NCBI GenBank assembly: GCA_005281725.1 | Contig: SSBO01000002.1 | Coordinates: 758,902-822,901, forward strand | From: Wuchereria bancrofti | Lineage: Eukaryota; Nematoda; Chromadorea; Rhabditida; Onchocercidae | Length of the DNA stretch: 64,000 bases | Reading direction: 5' to 3' | Part shown: one piece after another, positions 1 to 11,564 of the stretch | How positions within the stretch are numbered: position 1 is the first letter of the stretch | Layout: each line of letters opens with the position of its first letter | Notes under the pieces: generated by a model | What the model saw: only the letters and a program-made list of their open reading frames with translations | The model's database searches: none | What the model was told of the DNA's origin: nothing | Translations under genes and position numbers: made by a program

Positions 1-310
1 ATTCACCTTCATTTATATCTACTGCAAACATACTACGTGAATTTTTTTCTTATTTAATACATTTAATTTTAGTAAATTTTATTTTTATGATATGCAATTT
101 AACAATGGCAGTAAAAGTAGTAATAATACTTAATAATAACAATGACAATAATAATATTAATAACAATAACAATAATAATAGCAAATAATAATGATGATAA
201 ATAATATGAATGCTTTTTTATTTCAATGCTATTTCGTAGTGCTTCTTAACATACTATTTATTTTGAACCTCTTTCTTCCTCCCTTCCTCTCTTTTGCCTG
301 TGCTAACCCG

Positions 311-350
311 CTCCCCCGAGACACCCCAACCCTCTCCCCCGAGATACCCC
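311..350 (-). repeat. C-rich repeated patch with G-quadruplex motif on minus strand
   Basis: A 17-base unit (CTCCCCCGAGAYACCCC) occurs at 311-327 and 334-350 with one mismatch. On the minus strand this gives five G runs of 3 to 5, separated by loops of 6, 3, 2 and 6 bases. That satisfies the usual G3+N1-7 quadruplex pattern and stands out in an AT-rich setting. Confidence 0.75.
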
Positions 351-1382
351 GTAGTTCATTCTATTGAAAGTTAACTGTTGCTTTTATTAATCATTGATAA
401 TATCCTTCCATTATTTAAATGCATTTCATGATTATCTGCTTGTTTTGGTTGTTAATTTATGATTGCTATTTATGATTTCAAAAATTTATCAAAAAATTCG
501 ATTAAATTATTGTTTGTTCAATTTCATAAAATTTGCCAAAAAAAAAAAATCATTTTTTTCATTGCAAATTTAAATTGACAAATGCAGCATTTTGAAATGA
601 AAAATGTTGACAAGCAAAAAAGTAGTAATATGATTTTTTTTTTAAATGTAATTTAAGTAAACGCTATCGTGAGCGATTTCATTTCATTTTTATTTTTCCT
701 TCTATTTTAGAACAAAGAGAGGGAAAGAGAGAGAGAGAGAGAAAAAAATGGATAAGCAAAGTAAATGCCAGCGTTTTTATTATTCGTTTTCTACGCGAAC
801 TTTTTTTTCATACAATTTTTTTTCCAAAAAAAATTTATCGTTTTTTTTTAAATCATTTTGATTTCAGCGTTTTTTTTTTCTTTCTTTTTTTTTGAAATTG
901 TATTTAATAGCAATATTGAATGCGTGACATTAATTTTTTGTCATTCTTTATTAATGTTAAAAGTCTTGTTAATTTAATTATTCAATTTGTATTTGTGATT
1001 AGTAAGTTTTGGAATCAGTAATAAAAGAAATTAAAAAAATGTTTTGATAAAGTTCATTTAATGAAATTTTGTAAAATTTAACTTTCTTTTTTTAATCTTC
1101 ACTATTTCTATCAACGTAAGCTTTGTTTGGCATTGATAAGTTTCGTTTGTTTCTTATCAGTAGTTTTGACAAATCAAGATAAAAATGAAACTGCATGAAA
1201 GGATGAATACTTCAATTCATAATCCTGAGAACTTGGCATAGATTCATGTTATGTTCTCTTTTTTTTTTGATAAAATTATTTAAAAAAAATTTAGAATTAA
1301 ATTTAAGGAAATCTACATTTGAGTAATTAAATAATTAGACAAAAAAAGAGCTTGATTTGCATATTTGATTGTAAAAATCAAT

Positions 1383-1672
1383 ATAAAATTGTAATAATAA
1401 ACTTTGTAACACATTTTGAAAAGATGTGTGAATTATAAATAATTCTTTCGAGTTAGATTTGATGTTTTAATTTTAACATTTGATATTGAAATTATGTAAT
1501 ATGCAAATTCAACGTGTAATTTCACTTTACGTTTTACGTTACCATTTTATCATTACATTTAAGCAAATTATATCGGAAAATTTTGTTGAATGTAAAAGTC
1601 TGAAATAAAATTGTAATAGTAAACTTTGTAACGCATTTTGAAAGAATGTGTGAATCATAAATAATTCTTTCA
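1383..1672 (+). repeat. Diverged direct repeat pair of about 67 bp
   Basis: The segment at 1383-1450 recurs at about 1606-1672 with a few substitutions. Both contain AAACTTTGTAAC, then CATTTTGAAA, then TAAATAATTCTTTC. The two copies are about 222 bases apart. They may be remnants of a local duplication or of a dispersed element. Confidence 0.7.
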
Positions 1673-2050
1673 ACTTATTATTACTTTTTTTAGTCGACAT
1701 TTCAAAGTAATTTATTTGTCACTAAAGTTATGTACTTATGTCACCAAATTATTCTGAAGTACATTAATAGTAATAGCAGTTAACTATTGTTAAAATTATC
1801 TTTTCAATTTCATAAATAATTTCATAATATTTTTTATGAAATTGGTTTACCATATAAGTTTCTCCTTCTAATTGTAATTTGTTGATTGTATCAGAACAGA
1901 AATAGTTGTAATATTTTCGTTTTTTTTTTCTTCCCTCTATTTGTTATTTAAATCACTATTTTATATTGAATAAATATGAATTAGATGTGATATGAATGGT
2001 AATTTTACGTTTTTCACGTGCCAAGGATAACTTGAAAAATCAATTTGACG

Positions 2051-2070
2051 TATTATTGCATGCAATAATA
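2051..2070. repeat. Perfect 20-bp palindrome
   Basis: TATTATTGCATGCAATAATA reads the same on both strands. It lies just after an ACGT core (TTGACGTATT). It could be a dimeric DNA-binding site or chance in AT-rich DNA. Confidence 0.8.
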
Positions 2071-2939
2071 CTTGAAATCTTATTATTTTCGTGTTTTTTT
2101 TCTTTTTCTTCCTCTCATATTTTATATTTAATAATCATTATTTGTATACTATAATAATTTCATTGAAATATATGTGAGTGTGAGAGAGAGAGAGAGAGAG
2201 AAGGAGAAAATCGAAAAAAAAATATTTAAATAACATCTAAATTTTAACATCCCTAGTTCATAAGTCATATTTCGAGCATTCAAATATTCGGTATTCATAT
2301 TTTAGGCTTTTTATATTTATTTATTTATATTAATAACGATATAACTTATGATAATAACTTATGGTTGTGTTGTTGTAATGAATCGACATAGCAAATAATT
2401 ATTAGTAAATAAATTGAAATGAATTTAATTTAATTTAATTTGTCCTTCTGTTCTGCTTATGGCATTGAATGTAATTCGGGTAATTGAAGTTTTAAATTTA
2501 ATTTGATATGCACTTCTTTTACTTATTGCTATTAAAACAAGAAAAAATAAATTTACTGCTATTCTGGGATAAGAATTTATAGCAATAAAACATAATCTTT
2601 TTGAGATATCGAATATTTAATTCCCAGTAATATTGATGATTGAAGAAAATTTTAAATTAAAATTAACTCTGAAAAAAAAAGATAAGAAACAGAGCTTAGT
2701 TGGCTAGTTAGTTAGCAAGTAATAGATGGAAGAGAAAGCGAGAGAAAGGGAGAGAGAGGGAGAGAGAGAGAGATAAAAGTTTTGTATTAAAGATTTATGA
2801 AAAGGAAGCCCTCTTCACCCTTTCATTTATATGCCATCAATCGTTACAAGCTAATTTATTCATCATTATTAGGCAATCTAAGAGTTAGCCCTAATTACTT
2901 TTATTTTTATTTCATATAAAAATAAATCCGAATTAATTA

Positions 2940-2986
2940 ATTAATTCATTCGATCGATCGATCTATCTATAGATCGAATGATTAAT
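2940..2986. repeat. Imperfect inverted repeat with GATC cluster
   Basis: A left arm at 2940-2955 ending CATTCGATC pairs with a right arm at 2972-2986 starting GATCGAATG, with one extra base in the left arm. The loop holds GATCGATCTATCTATA. Confidence 0.6.
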
Positions 2987-3061
2987 TCTGTCCGATCAAT
3001 CATTTATTCATTATCTCTAATGAGATATCTAATAATAGGAAGAAATAAGCAGAGATCTGAA

Positions 3062-3094
3062 CTCCTTATCATTCTAAAGAAGAATGATAAGGAG
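3062..3094. repeat. Perfect 14-bp hairpin, 5-base loop
   Basis: CTCCTTATCATTCT at 3062-3075 and its exact reverse complement AGAATGATAAGGAG at 3081-3094 flank the loop AAAGA. No T tract follows that would suggest an RNA terminator, and no gene adjoins it. The role is unknown. Confidence 0.8.
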
Positions 3095-3119
3095 ATTGAT
3101 TGACTGAAAATGAACAGTT

Positions 3120-3155
3120 TAAATCAGATCAGATCAGATCAGATTAGATCAGATA
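3120..3155. repeat. AGATC pentanucleotide repeat
   Basis: Several copies of CAGAT/AGATC in tandem, with one variant unit (AGATT). Confidence 0.7.
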
Positions 3156-3744
3156 ATAAATTTCATGATATCTTACTTATATATTTTATATAAACACAAT
3201 TGATTTATTTTTTTGTAATTCTATTTGGTACTCAAAAGGATTATTAAATTTTTAAGTTAATATATTTATCACCAGATGTACTAACGTAACAATTTATTCT
3301 TCTATTTCACATTACGTGAACGTGTTGAAATACTTACCATCAATTTACACGTAAATTATAACTTATTTTAAATAAGAAAAGTAAACATTTTAATAATTAT
3401 TTAGTTTACACCAAGAAAAAAATTCCAGCAGATATCAAATAATTTGTCGAAAACAGTTGTTTGTTTGTTTATTTGTTTTTCTTCAAGTTTTCTACAAGCA
3501 TTATATTATTTAAAACGTAAGAAAAACGTGAATCAGTAATTTTGCATGTACTTTGTATAGAAATTTTTGTTAGCAACTATTGCTAGCTTAGTTATTTACA
3601 TCAAAACGAGCATTTTTAGTTTTATTTTTATGTTTCTTTCTTCTGTGTTTCAAAAAGATTTTATTCCTTTTCCATAATTTCATTTTTCTTTTCGCACATT
3701 TTACGATTCTAATAATTACGCAATAGTTTAACAAAAATGTTATT

Positions 3745-3850
3745 AACAACGATTCATTCATTTCATTTATTTCATTTGTTTCATTCATTTCATTCATTTC
3801 ATTTCATTTCATTTCATTCATTCAATTCAATTCAATTCAATTCAATTCAT
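3745..3850. repeat. TTCAT / TTCAA simple-repeat block
   Basis: Tandem TTCAT, TTTCAT and TTCAA units. On the minus strand they translate as a spurious Asn-Glu-Met run, which explains the open frame there. Confidence 0.75.
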
Positions 3851-5969
3851 TTGCACATTTCATTCGATAGGTAATTGTCCGGTATAACCGGTTTGGTTGC
3901 CATATTTTTACTTCATTCATTTCACTTCCATTAGAATCGGAGTTTTTTTTTTAGTATATTTCACTAATATATTTCTTTATTATATTTTTTTTAATATAAT
4001 TAATAATAATTAGTAATTTGTGTTTTTAAAAGAAAAACTGATTTGTACTTTGATATTTATGTTACTGAAATAAAATAAAAATAATTTCTTGGCACACCAA
4101 ATTTTTTTAGCGCTTGAAATTGTTTGTTCGAGGTTATTTACAACTTTATGATTACCACTATTTATATTTTATTATTATTATTATCGTTAATTAAAAAAGG
4201 ATTTATCAAATATAGCTTAATGTATTTCATCGTATCATTCTTTTTTAATAGTTTCCGCTTTTATTGTTTGTCCTTATAATTAATTAATTTTATTAACTAT
4301 TTAAATTTTTTGCGATTGCATTCTAAATGTGTAATATCAAATGGCATATTAAAGTAATAAAAAAAAAACCCATAACATATAATTAAGGTTTGTTATTGTT
4401 AAAATTAATTATTTTTAGTTTAATGAATAGTAGGAATAGAAAGAAAAAACTTTAAAGTTGGATAATCTTATCAGCGTTAGTTCTGCTAATATAATTTCTC
4501 TAAGCTTCATGAAAATATGAGAGAGAAGCTTGTAGCTTTTTTCTTTTTTCTTAAAAAAAAAGTGCATTTAACCCATCTTTTATCGAAAAAGTAAAAAAGA
4601 AATCTTGAAAAACATATTTATATACATTTTCTATCTTTTCGTTATCATTTCATATCACAAAATTTTAAATAAAAATTTTATTTTATTTTTTTTCATGGTT
4701 CAGTCATAATCATTATTGCATGATATCTTTCATCGAAGATAAATAAACGATAATGATAAGAGTTCATTTTTCTTATCATAGAGTTCATTTCTTATCGTTT
4801 TCCATTACTTTTTCTCATTTTAACATTTAGAAGTCCCGAAGAAATCATTCAACAATTTGGTTGCATAATATTTTAATGAAATAATGGAAAATATATCTTT
4901 GACTTTCAAAATATTTTGCTTTCAAGAGGAACTTTTTATTTTTTTTTTTTTTTTTTGGGAATACTAAATTATGTTAGTAATTGAAAATTCTCAGCAAATT
5001 ATCGTCAATGATTGAAAATTCTGACCACATTAGGAATATTTCAAATTGAATTGCATGCTATATAATTGATGAGTATTCCGGTTATATCTTATTGAAAAAA
5101 GCAAAAAATTTTGGACAAGTTTTAATGATTGAATATTCTGAACAGGTTTTAATAATTGCTTACAGCTTTTCAGTATAGATTATTGACTGACCCAAATATT
5201 TCGAACCTGACATTGTGGTAAATAATAAATACTCTTATGTTGGTATAATGAAGTGTAATATAATATTTTGTATTATCAAAATAATTCAATTTAAACAACA
5301 TGGATCACAATAAATAATGATAATAATAATAATCGTGATAAAATTATGAATTCCTTTGTTAATTTTTTTTTTTGTTATGCGAGATGGACAGGTGTTGTTG
5401 TTTATCAACTTTTACTTCGATTTATTTTTTCCCATTCAATAATAAATTTCAAAAAATATCTTCTCTCTAATAAATCTTCTTGAAACAGCGTGAAAAAAAG
5501 ACTTCGAAATCGTTTTTTTCTTTTTTTTTTGTCGTCAAAATTGTCTTCTCAACAAAAATTTTTTTGAAATGTAATCTAAAAAAAAAAAGAAAGAAATTTC
5601 AACAAATTTTGTTTGAATGTAATCTAAAATGAAAGCATAGGAATAATGTTTAATTGAAAATTTTCACTTCTTTTTTTTTCTCCAATTATTGCACTAAATC
5701 TAACCATTTTATTCATATCAATTCAATCATATCCATTCAGAGAATTTTAAAAGTTTGTTAAATTAGGAAACAAAGAATAGGAGATGGAAATTATGACATC
5801 GTTTTTTTCTTTTTTTTAAAAAGAAAAAAAAGATTGAAAATTTATTTGCTTGCTATTTTCAAAATATAGTTAAATTTAAATGAATTTCCACTTTCTTTTT
5901 TTCTTTTTCTTTATTTTATATTTGCTATCATTAATTAAGTGAATCCATTAGCATAAGATTCATTAAGTG

Positions 5970-5989
5970 TGCTTGCATGCATGCAAGCA
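5970..5989. repeat. Perfect 20-bp palindrome with GCATGC core
   Basis: TGCTTGCATGCATGCAAGCA is fully self-complementary. A further GCATGC-type motif (GAATGCATGCATACATG) follows at about 6001-6017. Confidence 0.8.
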
Positions 5990-7711
5990 ATTCATGCAAC
6001 GAATGCATGCATACATGGCAAGTTCTTTTATCATATATTATCGTCAATTAGTCAATAAACCATCCATAATGATAGCAATATAAATTCATTAATGTGTTTA
6101 CATTTAGATTTTTTTGTAAACAACAGCAAATTTGCAAAATCATTCACCCTAATAAGAACTAAATGAAAAAGAAAAAAGAAACGAAAAGAAACGAAACAAG
6201 AAAAAAAGATGGAAATTTTTTCCTTTGTTTACGTTTTTGTTTTATAAATTTCTCATTTCAATTATATTAAATTTTCTCTCTCTTCTCTTAAAACTATTTT
6301 TTTTTTACTTTTGTTTTTCTTGAAATAATTAGAAATTCATAGACATATGTTAATGAATTGAATTTTTCTCTTAACTTACAACCAATCAGTCATATTCATT
6401 TCAATCAATCAATCAATCATTCAATCAATCGATCATTCAATCAATCGATCAATGACCAGTTTTTATTCAACTAATTACTTCTTTTCAAGGTCATTGCCAT
6501 ATTTCAATGGAATATTAAAATCATTTCGATATGATATGTAGAAGGAAGAGAAGGAGAAAGAAGAAATAACATAAGGAGAGACAGAGACAAGGGAAAATAA
6601 AATTTGGTAAACAAAATATGTGAAAACAAAACAAACAAGATTTTTTTCTTTTTTTTGATAAGTATTATGTAAAATACAAAATAAAAAAAAGGCAATGAAA
6701 TTAAAAGAAAAAAAACGCTTTTGATTATTTCATTTTTTGCCCTGTCATTCTGAATGTTTTTTCTATCCATCCGTTCCGGATACATCTTTTCTCGCTCCGT
6801 TTTCCGGATATCATTTCCTGTTTTCTCATTTCCAATGTGCTTTTTGCTTCGCCGTTTTGGAATGTTTTCTTATCAAAAAAAAAAAGAAAACATGCTATTA
6901 TCATAAATTTAATGTACTGTGATATTTGCTTTTCCTCTTTTCTCTATGTTTTTCTTTCTCTCTCTCCCTCTCTTGCCCTCTTCCTTCCTCTTTTATAGCA
7001 TTTCTTTCCTTTAATTTGATCATTTGATTACAACTACTGAAATGTTAAAGGTTGACATACTTCGAGAATATTCCACAAAAACACGAATTTTGACAATTTT
7101 TTTTTTTCTTCCATCAAATTTGCAAAATTTTAAAAGTATGTCAGTCATTTCTTAACTTTCTGTCATTATAAATTTATTTATTTACTTTCTTTTTTTTGCA
7201 AATCAAATACGTAGCATTAATTGAAACATCAAAAACGCATTAAATAAAAACATTTCATTTCAACAAAACTACTAATTTCAATAAATTGATTGATTGAATT
7301 GAAATTTTTAAAATTTTAAATCAATCATCTATCGTTTATGTTTTGCTAAATTTTCATTTGTAAAAAATGAAGCATTATTTATCATCATTTCCTTTCTTTT
7401 TCATCTTTCCTCTCTTTTTACTCTTTCTTTCTTTGAAATAATATTTAAAATGTTTGTTCTTTTTTTTTATTTTTTGTTTTGTTTTGTTTTTCATTTCTAG
7501 CATTGTTTAAAATTGACAAATATACAAATAGAAATGAAATCAACAAATATTACTTATTTCTTGTTTTCTTGAAATAAGCAAATATTACTGCCTCTCGTTT
7601 ACTTGAAATAAATGGGTAAACATTATTGTTTCCTGTTTACTTTCTCTTACAAATAATATTCACTGGGAATAAATGGGATAAACACATACTGCAATTAGTA
7701 GTATTAGATGA

Positions 7712-7797
7712 TATTATTATTGTTGCTATTATTATTATTGCTATTATTATTATTATTGTTATTGTTGTTGTTATTATTATTATTAGAGTTATTGTCA
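7712..7797. repeat. ATT/GTT trinucleotide microsatellite
   Basis: Long run of ATT interrupted by GTT and GCT. It produces low-complexity Ile/Val open frames on both strands that are not genes. Confidence 0.8.
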
Positions 7798-8220
7798 TTG
7801 TTACTAACTCAACTAACACAATAATTAATTTCAAACTCAATAAGAATCCTGAAATAGAACTTAATTTTGCTTATTATTCACAAAATATTCTCTATTCCAT
7901 CCTTCATTTTCTCCAATTATTAATTTAATTCAATTTTAAATGATCGATTTCACATCTCTCTCTCTCTCTTTCTTCCTCATTCAATCATTCATTCGATCCA
8001 TCGATCATTCTATCACCCATTCTATTCGATTCAATTCTCTCAACTAAAATGATTTGAGAAGTATGTTCATATGGATGTATTGATGATGGGTGTATACCGC
8101 CCAATTCGTAATACTTCTGCGCCATTATTTCCTATCATATATGTCAGTTTGTCTGTCTCTCCGTACGTTGCTGTTGTTTTGTTTATTGTCATTTGAAAAT
8201 TTAAGTTTGAAACGATCAAT

Positions 8221-8382
8221 CGACAAAGCGACACATTGTCCGATCAATCGACCGACTAACCGATCAAACAGACCAACTAACCAACTAATCAACTAACTAA
8301 ACAACCAACCAAATCAATCAACCAACCAACCAACCAACCAATCAACCAAACCAACCAACCAACCAACCAACCAACCAACTGA
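8221..8382. repeat. CCAA tetranucleotide array
   Basis: About 160 bases built from CCAA, with CGATCAAT and CTAA variants at the left end and nearly pure CCAA at the right. Confidence 0.8.
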
Positions 8383-8935
8383 TGAAATTAACAATCGATT
8401 TTTCGTTGACGTTAGTTATTGAATAGCCAGTGAAGAAGGGTGTAGAGCATGTTGCCAACCTCATTTTGCTGCATATATTAAAACGATATAAATTTTATGT
8501 TTTTACTATGAATGACGTAATTCTAGTAAACTAATATTGATTATATACGTGAAATATAATAAACGTTTTGACGTATTTATTTCATTCTTATTGAGAAAAA
8601 AAAAAAAAAGGAAGTAATTTGGCATATTTTACGATGTTTTATTATTATTATTATTATTGTGTGTTAATTACATCTTATGTAATAAAGATAGGATGAAATT
8701 GAAAAAAATTTTTCTTTTTTTTACATATTGAAATTTTGATTAAATTAATGATTTGTTTGTTTGTTAATTGATAAAATTTATATTACATGAAGAAATATTA
8801 ATAAAATATGTGGAAAAAATGGAAATTTAGATTTATGTTGGTTAACTTTTGATAATATCTATGATAAAATGAATTGAAATAGAAGTGTTCCTTTTTTTTT
8901 TTTTTTTTTGAGTGTTAACTTATAATCTATAAAAA

Positions 8936-9022
8936 TATGCTTAATGTTAGGACATGAAAATATATTTAACTTAAGCTATGAAAATATACTTAGCTTTAAG
9001 GTATGAAAATATTTTTTTAATT
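8936..9022 (+). repeat. Short degenerate tandem repeat (GAAAATATA unit)
   Basis: Three spaced copies of an ATGAAAATATA-like unit, each preceded or followed by CTTAAG-like sequence, with a period of about 35 bases. Confidence 0.5.
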
Positions 9023-11478
9023 TTTTCTTTTTTTTTTGTAAATTTATGAAATTTGTTATACATTTACAAAAATTATTATTCTAAATGAATCATTCGTTCT
9101 ATAAAACTTCTATCTCATATATATATATATTTTTTTTTTTCAGAAAAACTAGCACATAGGACAATTGTTCTTTACGGTAAATTTTTTCCGGATATATCAG
9201 TCGGATTTTGAAAGGAGTAACGAAATTATTATTTATAACGAAATATATCATTTCGTAAGTTATATTCATCTTATATTATGCAAGTATGTATATGATTTAT
9301 ATGCCTAAATAATTTGCCTAATCTTAATTTAGCTAAGATTTTTCATTAATATTTTATTAATTTTTTTAGTCTATTTTAAATCTTCAGAGTATCTTAGCTC
9401 TATTTAGCTTAATTTAACTTCATTTAATTTATATTTTTCATCAATCTCATCGAAGCTCACTTCATTTTTGCATCATTTCAATTTTGATCGGATTAATTAG
9501 GCTCCTATTTTGCACATATCGTCGTCTCATTTACAATTTCATTCATTATAATTCCATTCTATTCGATTTGAATGCATCATTTTTGCGTTCATTTCTACTC
9601 TATTTATTATAATTTTTTATCTTATTCAAAATTCTGTTCACTTCAATTTAATTAAATTCAAATTACTTCCACCAAAAATTTGTATGGTACAATTATTACG
9701 AAATTCATTTGAAAGCATCTAACAAAAAAAAAATCATATGTAATGTAGAAGTGAGAATTTTTTCCCATAAATTTTTTTTTGCACAATTTAAATTAGATTT
9801 AAAAATTTTCTTCCAACTCTTTTCAATTTTGAAATTTATTTTTTTATAAATGAAATTGAATTTTTGTGATAATGATTTAATATATCAATGACAGATGTCT
9901 ATGTATCGTGAAATCACTACAAGCAAACAGGTAATAATTGTATATAAACTTGTTCATTTTTTTTTATGAGAAAAAAAATTACAGAAATTAATTAATATTA
10001 GTGAAGGAGGTAGAAGAAAATGTAAGAAGATATAAATGAAAAAGTAAAATATAAATGAAGTAAAAATTTTAAAAAGAAGAAAAAAGGAAAATGAAAAATA
10101 AAGAGAAATTTAAAAAAAAAAAGAAAAACTTAACTTAAATTAAACTCATACTGTAAATGTAATTAAATTGTTTAAATATAGCTTGTTGCCATTTTTTTTC
10201 CATTTTTTTTTCTTTTATTTTAGATTATAAATTTTGATGAAAAAAAAAAAACTAGGGTAAGTTTAACATTTTTAAATTATTTTACAAAAATATTAAAAAA
10301 AAAAATGAATCAGTTAGTTAATGTTTTTTGATATTTTTATCTCTATCATTCATATTTTATATCAGAATAGATAACTTTTCCCTCTAACATTTATCTTTTA
10401 CCCAATTAATTTACCTAAAATATTACCTTTACTTTCTCCCTTATAACTCTTTTTTTCACAATCCTATGTAACTAACCTAACTTAAAACTAAATAGCATAT
10501 TAAATTATATATACTCTTTTAATTGTGACTAAAATGTTTACTTATTTTTACTGACCATTAATTAGTTTTGTTTGTAAACATAGGTCGGTCATTCGTTAAT
10601 TAATTTATTAATTTTTTAGTATTATTGATATTCATTCATACTATCCAATTCTCCTTTTATGTTGTTCATTATATAACCTGTTTATCATTATAAATTAATT
10701 AATTCATATCAATGATTTTTGGTATATATGTGTACAATTTTTTAATTTTAATTCTTTACTTATTTCTATGATTATCGTTTTCAGTTTATTTCAAATTCAG
10801 TCATTCTTATTCGTTTAATTTATTCAATATTTAATTACAATTTTTTGAACGATTTAATTGAAATGATTGATTGGTTGATGTCATAACATTTTTTTCTAGA
10901 CGAAACAGATCATTCGAGTATATTTAAAAATTGTTGTTGCTATACTTATCATTGTTCTCGTTAAATCTAATTAATTTCTTTTTTTTTTAAAAGTCAAAAC
11001 CTTCGATATTATAACAAACTTTATGAATAATTAATTCAATTTTGCTCTTTTATGTTCAACTAATTCATCAATTTTTAAATGCATTATTGATATTTTTTAT
11101 ATTATTGATGTCATTTTTTCTTTTGGAATTATTTCATTTTATAATCATTCATATATTTTTACTGATTTTTCTTTCTTTCCAATCTAAATTTTCTTCTTTC
11201 TAAAAAAAGAAAATGAAACTTTCTAAATGTTCCTTCTAATCTACAAATAAATGTTACGAAATAAAAAGTTAAAATGTATGACTAACAACTAGCTAGATTA
11301 GCCTAGGATAAATAATTTGGCTTAGCTATATTATATTTAGATAGATTTACTTTTAATTGTATTTAATTTTAATGGTAAACAATTAAGTATTTTAAAATGC
11401 AATTATATTAGAAAATTGTTGCACTAAATGATGAAATAATTTGAATGTCATAAAAATAATTATTAACATGTTGGCATT

Positions 11479-11501
11479 TTATAGGGCGTGCGGATTGCCG
11501 G
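11479..11501 (+). promoter_or_regulatory. Likely splice or trans-splice acceptor just before the UBL3 start
   Basis: TTTTATAG ends at 11484, 17 bases before the UBL3 ATG. In nematodes such a site close to the ATG often receives a spliced leader. It could equally join an upstream 5' untranslated exon. The frame stays open back to this site (Arg-Ala-Asp-Cys-Arg before Met), so a coding exon further upstream is not excluded. Confidence 0.4.
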
Positions 11502-11564
11502 ATGGCGATGCCGCCGACATCCGCAGCCGGAAAATTTGATCATGATTCTTCCGATGTTGATACT
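11502..11564 (+). CDS. UBL3: UBL3 exon 1
   Basis: Encodes residues 1-21, from MAMPPTSAAGKF to Asp-Val-Asp-Thr, a family-variable N-terminus. The donor is ACT/GTAAGT, phase 0. A second Met at codon 3 is an alternative start. Confidence 0.85.

Larger units (their letters stand above)
1..11484. other. Non-coding region upstream of UBL3
   Basis: No open frame here has coding character. The longest ones translate to runs of Phe/Ser/Lys/Ile from homopolymers and microsatellites. The stretch holds A/T runs, GA tracts (714-742, 2180-2201, 2727-2772), ATT/AAT triplets, CCAA and TTCAT tetra- and pentanucleotide arrays, several palindromes and one C-rich patch. It may contain the UBL3 promoter and a 5' untranslated exon, but neither can be placed from sequence alone. 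Confidence 0.7.

Noticed and set aside
5195..5215. TTCGAACC-like sequence suggestive of a tRNA T arm on minus
   Set aside because: No complementary T stem, acceptor stem or anticodon arm around it.
6504..6922. Overlapping open frames around 6500-6900
   Set aside because: Phe/Ile/Lys-rich translations of homopolymers. The TTCCGGATA motif occurs twice, but no gene structure follows.
8090..8296. Plus-strand frame of 68 residues
   Set aside because: Ends in a CCAA-type repeat; no splice signals or family resemblance.
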